Below, piece by piece: positions 54,025 to 62,407 of a stretch of 64,000 nucleotides of DNA. The position numbers were made by a program, and so were the translations under genes. The stretch is from assembly GCA_947480015.1 (NCBI GenBank), contig CANKBS010000002.1:62001-126000 (forward strand). Direction: 5' to 3'. Source of the DNA: Sphingobacteriaceae bacterium (lineage in GTDB: Bacteria > Bacteroidota > Bacteroidia > B-17B0 > Aurantibacillaceae). The notes below the pieces were generated by a model that did no database searches, was not told the DNA's origin, and saw nothing but the letters and a program-made list of their open reading frames with translations. The number at the start of each line of letters is the position of its first letter. The first letter of the stretch is position 1.

Positions 54025-54055
54025 TTGACTAATTCAGAGCGAATCTTTACCTTTG
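54025..54055 (+). promoter_or_regulatory. Promoter of rpe (TTG-N20-TACCTTTG)
   Basis: TTG (54025-54027) and TACCTTTG (54048-54055) match the consensus with a 20-base spacer. The rpe ATG follows 20 bases later. Confidence 0.75.
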
Positions 54056-54074
54056 TGAATTAATTGTATTTCGC

Positions 54075-54725
54075 ATGTCACACCTTATAGCCCCTTCCAT
54101 TTTATCCGCCAATTTTGCCAATTTGCAAGCCGACATTGAACTCATCAATAACAGCGAGGCCGATTGGTTTCATGTGGATGTGATGGATGGTGTTTTTGTT
54201 CCGAATATTTCGTTTGGATTCCCGGTTATTAAAGCCATCAGCAAGTTTGCGAAAAAACCATTGGATGTACATTTAATGATTGTTGAGCCGGATCGTTACG
54301 CGCAAGCTTTTAAGGATGCAGGTGCCGGCAGTTTAAGTGTACATATCGAAGCTTGTCCGCATTTACACCGTAGTATTCAAAACATTAAAAACCTTGGCAT
54401 GAAAGCCGGTGTGGCCATTAATCCGCATACGCCGGTGCACATGCTGGAGGATATTATTGCCGATCTTGATTTGGTTTGTATGATGAGTGTGAATCCTGGC
54501 TTTGGTGGACAAAAATTTATTCAGAACACCTTTGAAAAAGTGAGACAATTACATGCTTTGATTTTACGTCAGGGTTCCAAAGCCTTGATCGAAATTGACG
54601 GTGGTGTTGACCTAAACAATTATCAGGAACTTCTTCATTGTGGCGCAAATGTACTGGTAGCGGGCAATACCGTATTTGGCTCGCCTAATCCAAGCGAAAC
54701 CATCAGCCTCCTAAAAAAAGGTTAA
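54075..54725 (+). CDS. rpe: Ribulose-phosphate 3-epimerase
   Basis: Rpe interconverts ribulose-5-phosphate and xylulose-5-phosphate in the pentose phosphate pathway. The TIM-barrel motifs are all present: IAPSILSANFANL (about 5-17), WFHVDVMDGVFVPN (about 32-45, metal-binding His and Asp), VHLMIVEP (about 67), MSVNPGFGGQKFI (about 137-149) and IEIDGGVDLNN (about 173). The 216-residue length is standard. It has its own promoter and a weak terminator that overlaps its stop codon. Confidence 0.96.
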   Translation: MSHLIAPSILSANFANLQADIELINNSEADWFHVDVMDGVFVPNISFGFPVIKAISKFAKKPLDVHLMIVEPDRYAQAFKDAGAGSLSVHIEACPHLHRSIQNIKNLGMKAGVAINPHTPVHMLEDIIADLDLVCMMSVNPGFGGQKFIQNTFEKVRQLHALILRQGSKALIEIDGGVDLNNYQELLHCGANVLVAGNTVFGSPNPSETISLLKKG

Positions 54726-54746
54726 AGACCTAGCCTTTCTATTTTT
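54717..54746 (+). terminator. Likely terminator after rpe
   Basis: AAAGGTTA pairs with TAGCCTTT (one G-T) around a 6-base loop and is followed by CTATTTTTA. The stem includes the stop codon of rpe. The T run is imperfect. Confidence 0.45.
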
Positions 54747-54822
54747 ATTTATTCTCATTCCATTTAGTATTAAATTATCATTACATTTTTGATGGAAGAA
54801 CTATTTCGTGTCGCTTAAATAT

Positions 54823-54830
54823 TATATTTG
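54823..54830 (+). promoter_or_regulatory. -7 box TATATTTG upstream of DUF885 gene
   Basis: The exact TAnnTTTG match lies 18 bases before the chosen ATG at 54849. It overlaps the tracked ORF start (54828), which supports the later start. No TTG at the usual spacing. Confidence 0.5.
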
Positions 54831-54848
54831 TTAAGCAAAATTTTAAAA

Positions 54849-56606
54849 ATGAAAAAGATTCTCCCTTTTCTTAGCCTCTTCCTTTTGGTTGCTTGCCGTA
54901 ATGATAAAAAAAGTACGGATGCGGCCGGCGAAAATAGCCGTTTCGAAAGTTATAAAACAAATTTTGTGGAAGCCCTCTGGAAACTGAATCCCGGTTGGGC
55001 CAGCAGCGTGGGATATCACCGTTACGACAGTGTACTGGTTTTACCTACCGACGAACGTCGCGCCATTGAAGTAGCCTTTAGCAAATCCAATTTAGATTCC
55101 TTAAATAAGTTTGATTTGAATACGCTTAGCGATGCCAATAAAACCGATTACTACATGCTGCGTGATTTTTTTAAAGGCAATATCTGGAGCATTACCAGCA
55201 TGCGTGCACATGAATGGGATCCTTCGTCCTACAACGTTTGCGGCAGTTTTGCTGAAATGCTCAACAACAATTACGATTCGTTGGATGTACGTTTGAACAA
55301 TTTTTATTTACGCATGGCGCGTGTACCGGCGTATTATCAAACCGCCCGGCATTATGTAAAAAATCCAACCCTCGAGCATACCGAACTGGCCATTAGTCAG
55401 AATTTGGGCGGTGCTTCTGTTTTTGAAACTGATTTAATAGAAGCCTTGGGCAAATCAAAATTAAGCGCTAAAGAAAAAGAAGCGATCGTGAAAAGAGGCG
55501 CTGAATGTGCTGCAGCCGTGAAGGATTATGCAGACTGGTTAAAGGAATTTAAAAACCCTAATCCCCGTAGTTTCCGTTTGGGCAAAGAGCTTTACATGAA
55601 AAAGTTTGAATACGATATCCAATCGGGTTACTCGGCCGACCGGATATTTGAAAAAGCCTTGCAACATAAAAAAGAACTGCATTTAAAAATGTATGAACTC
55701 AGCAAAACCTTATGGCCTAAATACCTCAGTCAGGTTGCCCTGCCCGAAGATACCCTGCTGGCCATCAAACAACTCATTGACGTGATTTCATTAAAACATG
55801 TGGCACCCGATTCTTTTCAAACCGCTATCGCACATCAAATTCCAACACTTATCAATTTTATTGCAAAAAAAGATCTGATTTACATCGACCCTTCCAAACC
55901 TCTGGTGGTGCGTAAGGAGCCGGCTTACATGGCAGGATTGGCGGGTGCTTCCATTTCTTCACCCGGGCCCTATGATAAAAACGGCAACACCTATTACAAT
56001 GTGGGAAGTTTAAATGGCTGGGATAAAGAAAGAGCAGAAAGTTATTTGCGTGAATACAATCATTACATTTTACAAATTTTAAATATTCATGAGGCTATAC
56101 CCGGACATTATACGCAGCTTATTTATTCGAATCAATCGCCGAGTTTAATTAAATCTATTTTAGGCAATGGTGCCATGGTAGAAGGCTGGGCGGTATACAC
56201 CGAGCGTATGATGCTCGAAAACGGTTATGGTGCGCCGGCCGGATCAACAGAACCCGAACCTGAAATGTGGCTAATGTATTACAAATGGAATTTACGCAGC
56301 ACCTGTAATACGATTTTAGATTATTCGGTGCATGTAAAAAACATGAGTAAAGAAGATGCTATTAAATTATTAACCCGTGAAGCATTCCAACAAAAAGCCG
56401 AAGCCGAAGGTAAATGGCGCCGGGTGAGTTTAAGCCAAGTGCAGCTCTGTTCCTACTTTACAGGCTATACCGAGATTTATGATTTCAGAGAAGAACTCAA
56501 GAAAAAACAAGGTGATGCGTTTAAGTTAAAACAGTTTCATGAAAAATTTCTTAGCTACGGTTCAGCGCCGGTGAAATATATTAAGGAATTAATGATTAAA
56601 GATTGA
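54849..56606 (+). CDS. DUF885 family lipoprotein, putative metallopeptidase
   Basis: A lipoprotein signal ends LLVAC (Cys 16), followed by RNDKKST. The body is a DUF885 protein: NPGWASSVGYHRYDSVL (about 45), TTYYNVG-like segment NTYYNVGSLNGW (about 380), and the zinc motif NIHEAIPGHYTQL (His about 414) with downstream VEGWAVYTERMMLENGY (about 440). The HExxxxH arrangement is normal for this family and is thought to bind zinc. Some members are peptidases; the substrate here is unknown. A long GAGGTT array follows the stop. Confidence 0.88.
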   Translation: MKKILPFLSLFLLVACRNDKKSTDAAGENSRFESYKTNFVEALWKLNPGWASSVGYHRYDSVLVLPTDERRAIEVAFSKSNLDSLNKFDLNTLSDANKTDYYMLRDFFKGNIWSITSMRAHEWDPSSYNVCGSFAEMLNNNYDSLDVRLNNFYLRMARVPAYYQTARHYVKNPTLEHTELAISQNLGGASVFETDLIEALGKSKLSAKEKEAIVKRGAECAAAVKDYADWLKEFKNPNPRSFRLGKELYMKKFEYDIQSGYSADRIFEKALQHKKELHLKMYELSKTLWPKYLSQVALPEDTLLAIKQLIDVISLKHVAPDSFQTAIAHQIPTLINFIAKKDLIYIDPSKPLVVRKEPAYMAGLAGASISSPGPYDKNGNTYYNVGSLNGWDKERAESYLREYNHYILQILNIHEAIPGHYTQLIYSNQSPSLIKSILGNGAMVEGWAVYTERMMLENGYGAPAGSTEPEPEMWLMYYKWNLRSTCNTILDYSVHVKNMSKEDAIKLLTREAFQQKAEAEGKWRRVSLSQVQLCSYFTGYTEIYDFREELKKKQGDAFKLKQFHEKFLSYGSAPVKYIKELMIKD

Positions 56607-56611
56607 AGATT

Positions 56612-56760
56612 TAGGTTGAGGTTGAGGTTGAGGTTAAGGTTGAGGCTGAGGTTGAGGTTGAGGTTAAGGTTGAGGCTGAGGTTGAGGTTGAGGTTGAGGT
56701 TGAGGCTGAGGTTGAGGTTGAGGATTGCAGATTAAAGGTTTAGGTTGAGGCTAAGGTTGA
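56612..56760 (+). repeat. Long GAGGTT array with 30-bp higher-order unit
   Basis: Hexamers GAGGTT with variants AAGGTT and GAGGCT begin a few bases after the DUF885 stop. At 56618-56707 they form three consecutive 30-bp blocks. The first two are exact (three GAGGTT, AAGGTT, GAGGCT); the third has GAGGTT in place of AAGGTT. The right end decays. From 56785 to 56838 short AAGCACTAA-like repeats follow, up to the convergent receptor gene. Confidence 0.9.
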
Positions 56761-56836
56761 GGCAAGAGACAAGAAGCAAAAGTAATACTAAACACTAAGC
56801 ACTAATTATTCATAACTAAAAATTAAGCACTAAAAA

Positions 56837-59101
56837 CTAATCCAGGGTGATTCTAATTCCCACATAAGCTCTGATGCCTTGTATTGGCGCATAATTATAA
56901 CTGGGATCAAAGGTAAAGCCATTTGGATTATTCACTGGATCAGTCACTTTTTTATCAAAAGGATCATGTGGCCGCATAATGGGATCTTTGGGCATAAAGT
57001 TGAGCAGGTTTTTAATCCCAACATAACAATCCACTTTATCCTTAATCGTTTTTGATACCTGTATGTTCAACAAACAAAACCAGGGTGAGTATTGCGGACG
57101 GTAATCGAGCGGCAAAATGGGTAAGCGCTGTGGTCCATACCAATTGCCGGTGACATCCAACTTAATGGCCGGTATAGGAAAGTGATACGAGAGAATAATA
57201 TTCCCGCTCCACATGGGCGATTGCAATTGCCAGCTTGCGGTTTTTTTTCCACTGCTGTCAAGACTAATGTTTTGCACATTCACATAAGTAGCACCCAGAC
57301 TAAATTTAAAATTTCCGGTGCCGGCTAAGGAGGCGTTTAAGGAGAAGCCACGTGAATAGGCATAACCCTTCAAATTCGCGTATATGACCTTATTGGGGTC
57401 GAGGTCGTAATTGGCATAAATTTTATTGCTGAAATAATAATAAAAGACCGTGGCGTCCCAAATGATCAGCGAGCTACGGTTCATCTTCATTTTATATACA
57501 ACATTGAGGGAACCGTTATACGATTTTTCAGGTTTTATTTTATCCATGAAGACCACTTCTCTGGCTCCGGTAAGAGCGGCATGATCTTCGGTAAACACAT
57601 TTACAATACGAAAGCCGGTACCTGCATTTAAACGCATAATAAAGCGGTACTGTGGCGACCATTTATAAGCTATACGAGGCGAAGGAATAAATTTATAAAC
57701 GCTGTTATAATCAAGTCGCGTACCTAACAACAATTTATGTTTATCGGCTGAATCAAGCCGGATCTCGTCCTGTAAAAACATAGCCAGGGTATTCGTGTTT
57801 TCAGGTTTGTTCGATCTGCCATCGGAACTTTGTGTGATGAGGGTATTATCATCAAACCAAAGATTCTTAAATGCCAGCCCGGCTAGCAGATCGTGATTTG
57901 CATTGACTTGTTTGGTCATATAGGTTTGCGCAAAGGCCGTAGACTGTTTAGCCATAAATGGAACTTTTCCATAATAAGAATTCTGATCATGAAAATTATA
58001 CGACAGCTGGGTGTAGATCTTTTCTTTTAGTGGCCATTGGTATTTGGATAGAAATTCGAAACGCCGGGCATAAATACTCTCACCATAAACACTGTCGCCT
58101 CCTCTGAAGCGCTTGTCCCAGTTCATTTCTCCACCCCAACGGTCTTCATACACATAACGACCTGCCAAATCAAAGGCACGATTGTCTTTTCGTTTAAAAG
58201 CAATTTTCTGAAAGAGTGACAATCGTTTTTGCAAGGTTACATCGGTAAAGCCATCTTTGTTTTTATCAAGCGGCTGATCATAAAAATAAATATTCGAGCC
58301 AAAAAGATAATCGGCCTTTTTTCCCAATTTTAATTTCGTGCTGAAATCAAGATTGTTTTCGCGGTAAGAGGTGGAATAATAATCGAGACTTAATTTTGGT
58401 GCCAGTGAAGGACGTTTGGTAATGAGGTTGATGGTGCCTCCCATGGCTTCTGAACCGTATAAAGCAGCGGCAGGACCTTTGGCAATTTCCAAACGTTCGA
58501 TCATACCTGCCGGAATTCCCATTAAACCATAAACGGTTGAGAGTCCGCTTACGATGGGCATGCCATCAATGAGAATAAGTGTATAAGGACCTTCCATGCC
58601 ATTAATATGAATGTCGCCGGTATTACACACATTACAATTAATTTGAGGTTTAACCCCATTAACCAGGGAGGTTGCTTCAAACAAATTGGGCGTGGCTGTT
58701 TTTTGAAAAAGTTTAGGAGTAATGATGTCGATGTTCACCGGACTATCATCTTTCGACATTTCCTTCATAGTACCGGTTACCACCACTTCATTTAAATCAT
58801 TTTCAATAAGCTGCAATCTGATGCTGATCTCTTTTGGATGCGGAAGCTTAATGATCTGTTGTTTAGATCGGTAGGAGAGGGCTTGTATGACAAGTGTATA
58901 AGTAGCTGCAGGCAAATTACTGAACTGAAATGAACCTTCTTCATTGCTTAGCGTTACCAGCGAGGTGTTAAGCAAAGCCACTGAAACAAAAGGAATGGGT
59001 AGTCCCTGCACATTCTCCACCCTGCCCTTTAATTCGGTCACAAGGGTTTGGGCCTTAAGTTGAAAAACAAAAAAAACACTGAAGAGGAAAAATTTGAACA
59101 T
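56837..59101 (-). CDS. TonB-dependent outer membrane receptor (DtxR-linked)
   Basis: A receptor for TonB-driven uptake of a metal complex or similar ligand. Signal peptide 1-18 (VFQLKAQ), then a carboxypeptidase-like N-terminal domain (about 25-105; VSVALLNTSLVTLSNEEGSF), a TonB-box-like segment (EVVVTGT), a plug (about 125-235; GPYTLILIDGMPIVSG, AALYGSEAMGGTINLIT) and a 22-strand-type barrel to the end (GIRAYVGIRITLD). The plug has a CNVCNTGDIHING motif found in a Bacteroidota subgroup. I start at 59101 because the signal peptide begins there. It is divergent from a DtxR-family gene with a shared operator, so metal regulation is likely. Confidence 0.92.
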   Translation of the reverse strand: MFKFFLFSVFFVFQLKAQTLVTELKGRVENVQGLPIPFVSVALLNTSLVTLSNEEGSFQFSNLPAATYTLVIQALSYRSKQQIIKLPHPKEISIRLQLIENDLNEVVVTGTMKEMSKDDSPVNIDIITPKLFQKTATPNLFEATSLVNGVKPQINCNVCNTGDIHINGMEGPYTLILIDGMPIVSGLSTVYGLMGIPAGMIERLEIAKGPAAALYGSEAMGGTINLITKRPSLAPKLSLDYYSTSYRENNLDFSTKLKLGKKADYLFGSNIYFYDQPLDKNKDGFTDVTLQKRLSLFQKIAFKRKDNRAFDLAGRYVYEDRWGGEMNWDKRFRGGDSVYGESIYARRFEFLSKYQWPLKEKIYTQLSYNFHDQNSYYGKVPFMAKQSTAFAQTYMTKQVNANHDLLAGLAFKNLWFDDNTLITQSSDGRSNKPENTNTLAMFLQDEIRLDSADKHKLLLGTRLDYNSVYKFIPSPRIAYKWSPQYRFIMRLNAGTGFRIVNVFTEDHAALTGAREVVFMDKIKPEKSYNGSLNVVYKMKMNRSSLIIWDATVFYYYFSNKIYANYDLDPNKVIYANLKGYAYSRGFSLNASLAGTGNFKFSLGATYVNVQNISLDSSGKKTASWQLQSPMWSGNIILSYHFPIPAIKLDVTGNWYGPQRLPILPLDYRPQYSPWFCLLNIQVSKTIKDKVDCYVGIKNLLNFMPKDPIMRPHDPFDKKVTDPVNNPNGFTFDPSYNYAPIQGIRAYVGIRITLD

Positions 59102-59105
59102 GGTA

Positions 59106-59162
59106 CAAATGTACAATTGACCTAAATGTATTTATTAGGTGAACCTAATTTTAGTATATTTG
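59106..59162. promoter_or_regulatory. Divergent promoters with DtxR-type operator
   Basis: The gap has TACATTTG on the minus strand (59106-59113) for the receptor, TATATTTG on the plus strand (59155-59162) for the regulator, and between them the near-perfect palindrome TTAGGTGAACCTAA (59135-59148). TTAGGT/ACCTAA half-sites are typical of DtxR/IdeR boxes. A further CCTAA half lies at 59121-59125. One dimer could repress both genes. Confidence 0.7.
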
Positions 59163-59166
59163 GTTC

Positions 59167-59853
59167 ATGATAAAAACATCCGACGAGAAGTACCTGAGGG
59201 CGATCTATCAGATTAGTCAGGCCGAACAAGGGCAAAAAGCCACCATCAGCGAATTGGCTTATTATCTCGATTTAAAACCACCTACGGTGCTCGAACGTTT
59301 AAAAATTCTTCAGGCAGAAAAACTCATTACTTATAAAAAAACCAGCGGCATACATCTCACTAAGAGCGGGCAAAAGGAAGCTATGAATGTGGTGCGCAAA
59401 CACCGCATTTGGGAAACCTTTTTGCATAAGGTGTGTAAATTCAGCTGGAGCGAGGTGCATGAACTGGCCGAACAATTACAAAACGTGAATTCCGAAAAAC
59501 TCATTGATCGTTTGTATACGTTGAGCGGTGAACCACAATTTGATCCGCATGGTGATCCCATCCCCAGTAAAACTGGTGTTTTACCCAGCAGTCAACGCAG
59601 GCCACTTTTAAACAGTGTAGAAGGTTGCAAGTGTGTTGTATTAGGTGTAAATGAAGACAGTACTGATTTTTTAAACTACCTCACCGAATTAAACATTGGA
59701 TTAAATGAACGTTTAAATGTAGAAAAGCTTTTTAGTTTCGATGGTTCGGTAAAAGTGAAATATAAAAATTCTGTGACTGCAGTTCTCTCGTCAAAAGTTG
59801 CCGAAAAAATTATGGTTACTTGTATCAAAGCAAATTGTTTATGTAAAGTTTAG
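59167..59853 (+). CDS. DtxR/MntR-family metal-dependent regulator
   Basis: An N-terminal winged helix (about 5-65; EKYLRAIYQIS, KPPTVLERLKILQAEKLI) is followed by the metal-binding dimerisation domain (about 68-140; VVRKHRIWETFLHKVCKFSW, EVHELAEQLQ, FDPHGDPIPS). A C-terminal FeoA/SH3-like domain spans about 145-225. Such proteins bind Mn or Fe and then repress uptake genes. The ATG lies only four bases after a TATATTTG box, so the mRNA may be almost leaderless. The regulator probably controls itself and the divergent receptor. It ends in a Cys-bearing tail (CIKANCLCKV). Confidence 0.92.
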   Translation: MIKTSDEKYLRAIYQISQAEQGQKATISELAYYLDLKPPTVLERLKILQAEKLITYKKTSGIHLTKSGQKEAMNVVRKHRIWETFLHKVCKFSWSEVHELAEQLQNVNSEKLIDRLYTLSGEPQFDPHGDPIPSKTGVLPSSQRRPLLNSVEGCKCVVLGVNEDSTDFLNYLTELNIGLNERLNVEKLFSFDGSVKVKYKNSVTAVLSSKVAEKIMVTCIKANCLCKV

Positions 59854-59893
59854 GTCTTTTTTCGACATTTTTTTGGCAAGAGCAAAAACTGAA

Positions 59894-59919
59894 ATTTGTC
59901 ATAAAAAAACATGACAAAT
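59894..59919. other. Perfect inverted repeat ATTTGTCAT-N8-ATGACAAAT
   Basis: A 9-bp perfect stem with an 8-base loop lies 40 bases after the DtxR stop and upstream of the second receptor. It has no T run, so it is more likely an operator or mRNA structure than an intrinsic terminator. Confidence 0.5.
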
Positions 59920-59953
59920 GTTGTATTGACGGTGCTTTTAAGGCTTTTTTCTT

Positions 59954-60017
59954 ATTTAGAACAACTCTAAATACCCTTTTTTAGGTATTGTGGTCTTTTT
60001 TAAACCCGGTAACTTTG
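59954..60017 (+). promoter_or_regulatory. Promoter and candidate iron-type operator of the siderophore receptor
   Basis: The perfect inverted repeat ATTTAGA-acaac-TCTAAAT (59954-59972) lies just upstream of TTG (59988-59990) and TAACTTTG (60010-60017), which have the ideal 19-base spacing. A TTAGGT half-site at 59981-59986 touches the -33 element. The inverted repeat resembles Fur-type boxes and fits iron control of the receptor. Confidence 0.65.
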
Positions 60018-60036
60018 TGTCGTAATTCAAACCGAT

Positions 60037-62400
60037 ATGAAGTCAATTTTTATAACACTTTTTTTACTACTTAGCATAGGATTTAGTTTTGCCCAAAGCG
60101 GAAACATCAGCGGAAAATTAAAAACCGCCGATCAAAAAAACGCAGAGTTTGTCAATTTGGGTTTGAAGGGAACTTCGTTTTTTACACAAAGTGATTTGAA
60201 TGGTAATTTTCAATTGACTGCAATTCCGGCAGGTGACTATACCCTTTGTGTGATGTATATTGGTTTAGAACCTATTGAAGTAAAAGTTAGCGTAAAAGAA
60301 AATGAAACCACACAGTTAGCTACGGTGGTATTAAAAGAAAGCGCCTTACAATTACAAGAAATTGTGGTGACCGGCATTCAGAATGCGAATGAAAAAACAG
60401 TAAGTGTTGGGAAAATTGACATTAAACCCATGGATCTACCGCAGAGTGTGGCTTCTATAGATAAGGACATCCTTGATCAGCAACAAACTCAAAACATGAG
60501 CGATGCGCTTAAAAACTTTAATGGGGTGTATTTAATGGGCACAACAGGTGGAGTTCAGCAGGAAATTGCAGCAAGGGGATTCGCCTTTACAAATAGTAAT
60601 ACCTTTAAAAACGGCGTGCGTTTTAATAATGCCGTGATGCCTGAAATGACCGCCCTTGAGCGTGTTGAAGTGATGAAAGGCAGTTCGGCCATTTTATTTG
60701 GAAATGTATCGGCCGGCGGGGTTATTAATTTAGTGACTAAAAAACCCACTTTTACCCAAGGCGGCGAACTCAGCATGCGCATGGGCAGTTATGGCTTTTA
60801 CAAACCCTCTATTGATGTGTATGGCACCTTTGATCAATCAAAACGTGTGGCCTATCGTTTAAATACCGTTTATGAAAAAGCACAAAGTTTTAGGGATCAA
60901 GTAAACAGTGAGCGAATTTATTTTAACCCATCTGTCATTTTCAAATTAAGTAAAAAAACGGAAGTCCTTGTTGAAGCCGATTATTTAAATGACAAACGTA
61001 CTTGTGATTTTGGTGTGGGCAGTCTTAATTACCAACTCATTTCGGTGCCCCGCGAACGCTTTATGGGAGCGGCCTGGTCGTATTATAATACCGAACAAAA
61101 AAGTATAACAGCTTCTGTGACGCATCGTTTTAATTCTAACTGGCAATTAAAAAGCACCAGCTCGGCTCAATTATTTAATAACGATTTATTTGGTACCACC
61201 CGTCCCAATGCCAACAATCAATTTATTGCCGATGATGGTAAATGGATCAGAGGGGTTCAGCGCATCATGATCAATGAAGAATATTATTTAACCCAAGTCG
61301 ACCTGAGCGGTAAATTCTCGACCGGATTTTTAGCACATCAGTTATTGATAGGATCTGATGCCGATCGCTACAGCACCGTTAATACAGCTTATAACAATTT
61401 AAATACCTACGACTCAATAAATGTATTTGACCTCAACCGTTATAAACAACGCAATGATATGCCTGATCTAACCCGTAAAACCAGTACCTCCAGTCCTATT
61501 AAACGTTTGGGATTTTATGCGCAAGATTTAATAACAGTAAGCGCCAAATTAAAAGTGTTAGCCGGAATGCGTTTATCATATATTGAAACCGGTAGTTCGG
61601 TTTTAACTTATGCAAGCTATTCGACAACAACAACTAAACAAGTTGACTTCGCAAAAACACCGCGCCTGGGTTTGGTATATCAGCCTTCTAAAAAATTATC
61701 GCTGTTTGGCAGTTATGCCAATTCATTCACACCAAACAGCGGTGTAGATATTACTGGTAAAGCCCTTGCTCCTTCTTATTTTACCCAATACGAAGCCGGT
61801 GTTAAAAGTATGTTATTTAAAAATCTCATGTCGGCCAACCTCACGGTATATCAAATTATAAATAGTAACATGGCTCAAACCTCTTTAGTAAATGGCAATA
61901 CCAATACTAATATAAAAGAATTAGCCGGTGAAGTTACAAGTAAAGGTATTGAACTGGATGTGATGAGTAAATCAGTTTGTGGTTTTATTTTAATGGCCGG
62001 TTACAGTTACAACGAAACCAAATACACCAAAAGCAATACCTATATTGAAGGCAGCTTATTGCGCTACAACCCAAAACACACGGCTAACAGCAGTTTGTTT
62101 TATAACATTAACCGCGGTAAATTAAAAGGCTTAAGTGCCGGCATCTCTTACCTTTATTTTGGCGAACGTCAGGCCGGACGATCTACACGCATCACCGTGA
62201 GTAATGATCCATATAAACTCTTTACTTTACCGGCTTATAGTTTGCTGGATGCCAGTGTAGGCTTTGTTAAGAACGGCTTTTCAATTCGTTTCAAAATCTC
62301 GAACATCCTTAACAGTTTGAGTTATAATGTGCACGATGATAACAGTGTGAATCCAATAGCGCCCAGACAATGGTCCACTACTCTTTCTTATAAATTTTAA
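60037..62400 (+). CDS. TonB-dependent siderophore receptor (FhuA/FecA-like)
   Basis: 787 residues. Signal peptide 1-19 (GFSFAQ), a carboxypeptidase-like domain (about 22-100), the TonB-box-like EIVVTGI, and a siderophore-type plug (about 125-235; LPQSVASIDKDILDQQQ, IAARGFAFTNSN, FGNVSAGGVINLVTKKP). The barrel follows, with TYEKAQSFRDQVN and PRLGLVYQPSKKLSLFGSYA, ending TTLSYKF. The plug text 'DLPQSVASI...' is the mark of ferric-siderophore receptors. The promoter carries a Fur-like inverted repeat. It is convergent with the M1 peptidase, seven bases apart. Confidence 0.93.
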   Translation: MKSIFITLFLLLSIGFSFAQSGNISGKLKTADQKNAEFVNLGLKGTSFFTQSDLNGNFQLTAIPAGDYTLCVMYIGLEPIEVKVSVKENETTQLATVVLKESALQLQEIVVTGIQNANEKTVSVGKIDIKPMDLPQSVASIDKDILDQQQTQNMSDALKNFNGVYLMGTTGGVQQEIAARGFAFTNSNTFKNGVRFNNAVMPEMTALERVEVMKGSSAILFGNVSAGGVINLVTKKPTFTQGGELSMRMGSYGFYKPSIDVYGTFDQSKRVAYRLNTVYEKAQSFRDQVNSERIYFNPSVIFKLSKKTEVLVEADYLNDKRTCDFGVGSLNYQLISVPRERFMGAAWSYYNTEQKSITASVTHRFNSNWQLKSTSSAQLFNNDLFGTTRPNANNQFIADDGKWIRGVQRIMINEEYYLTQVDLSGKFSTGFLAHQLLIGSDADRYSTVNTAYNNLNTYDSINVFDLNRYKQRNDMPDLTRKTSTSSPIKRLGFYAQDLITVSAKLKVLAGMRLSYIETGSSVLTYASYSTTTTKQVDFAKTPRLGLVYQPSKKLSLFGSYANSFTPNSGVDITGKALAPSYFTQYEAGVKSMLFKNLMSANLTVYQIINSNMAQTSLVNGNTNTNIKELAGEVTSKGIELDVMSKSVCGFILMAGYSYNETKYTKSNTYIEGSLLRYNPKHTANSSLFYNINRGKLKGLSAGISYLYFGERQAGRSTRITVSNDPYKLFTLPAYSLLDASVGFVKNGFSIRFKISNILNSLSYNVHDDNSVNPIAPRQWSTTLSYKF

Positions 62401-62407
62401 GAAAATT

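Noticed and set aside
54849-56606. Damaged HExxH site in the DUF885 lipoprotein (HEAIPGHY)
   Set aside because: The HExxxxH-type spacing is normal for DUF885, so it is not a sign of lost activity.
56612-56838. CRISPR array
   Set aside because: Repeats are contiguous hexamers without unique spacers, and no cas genes are present.
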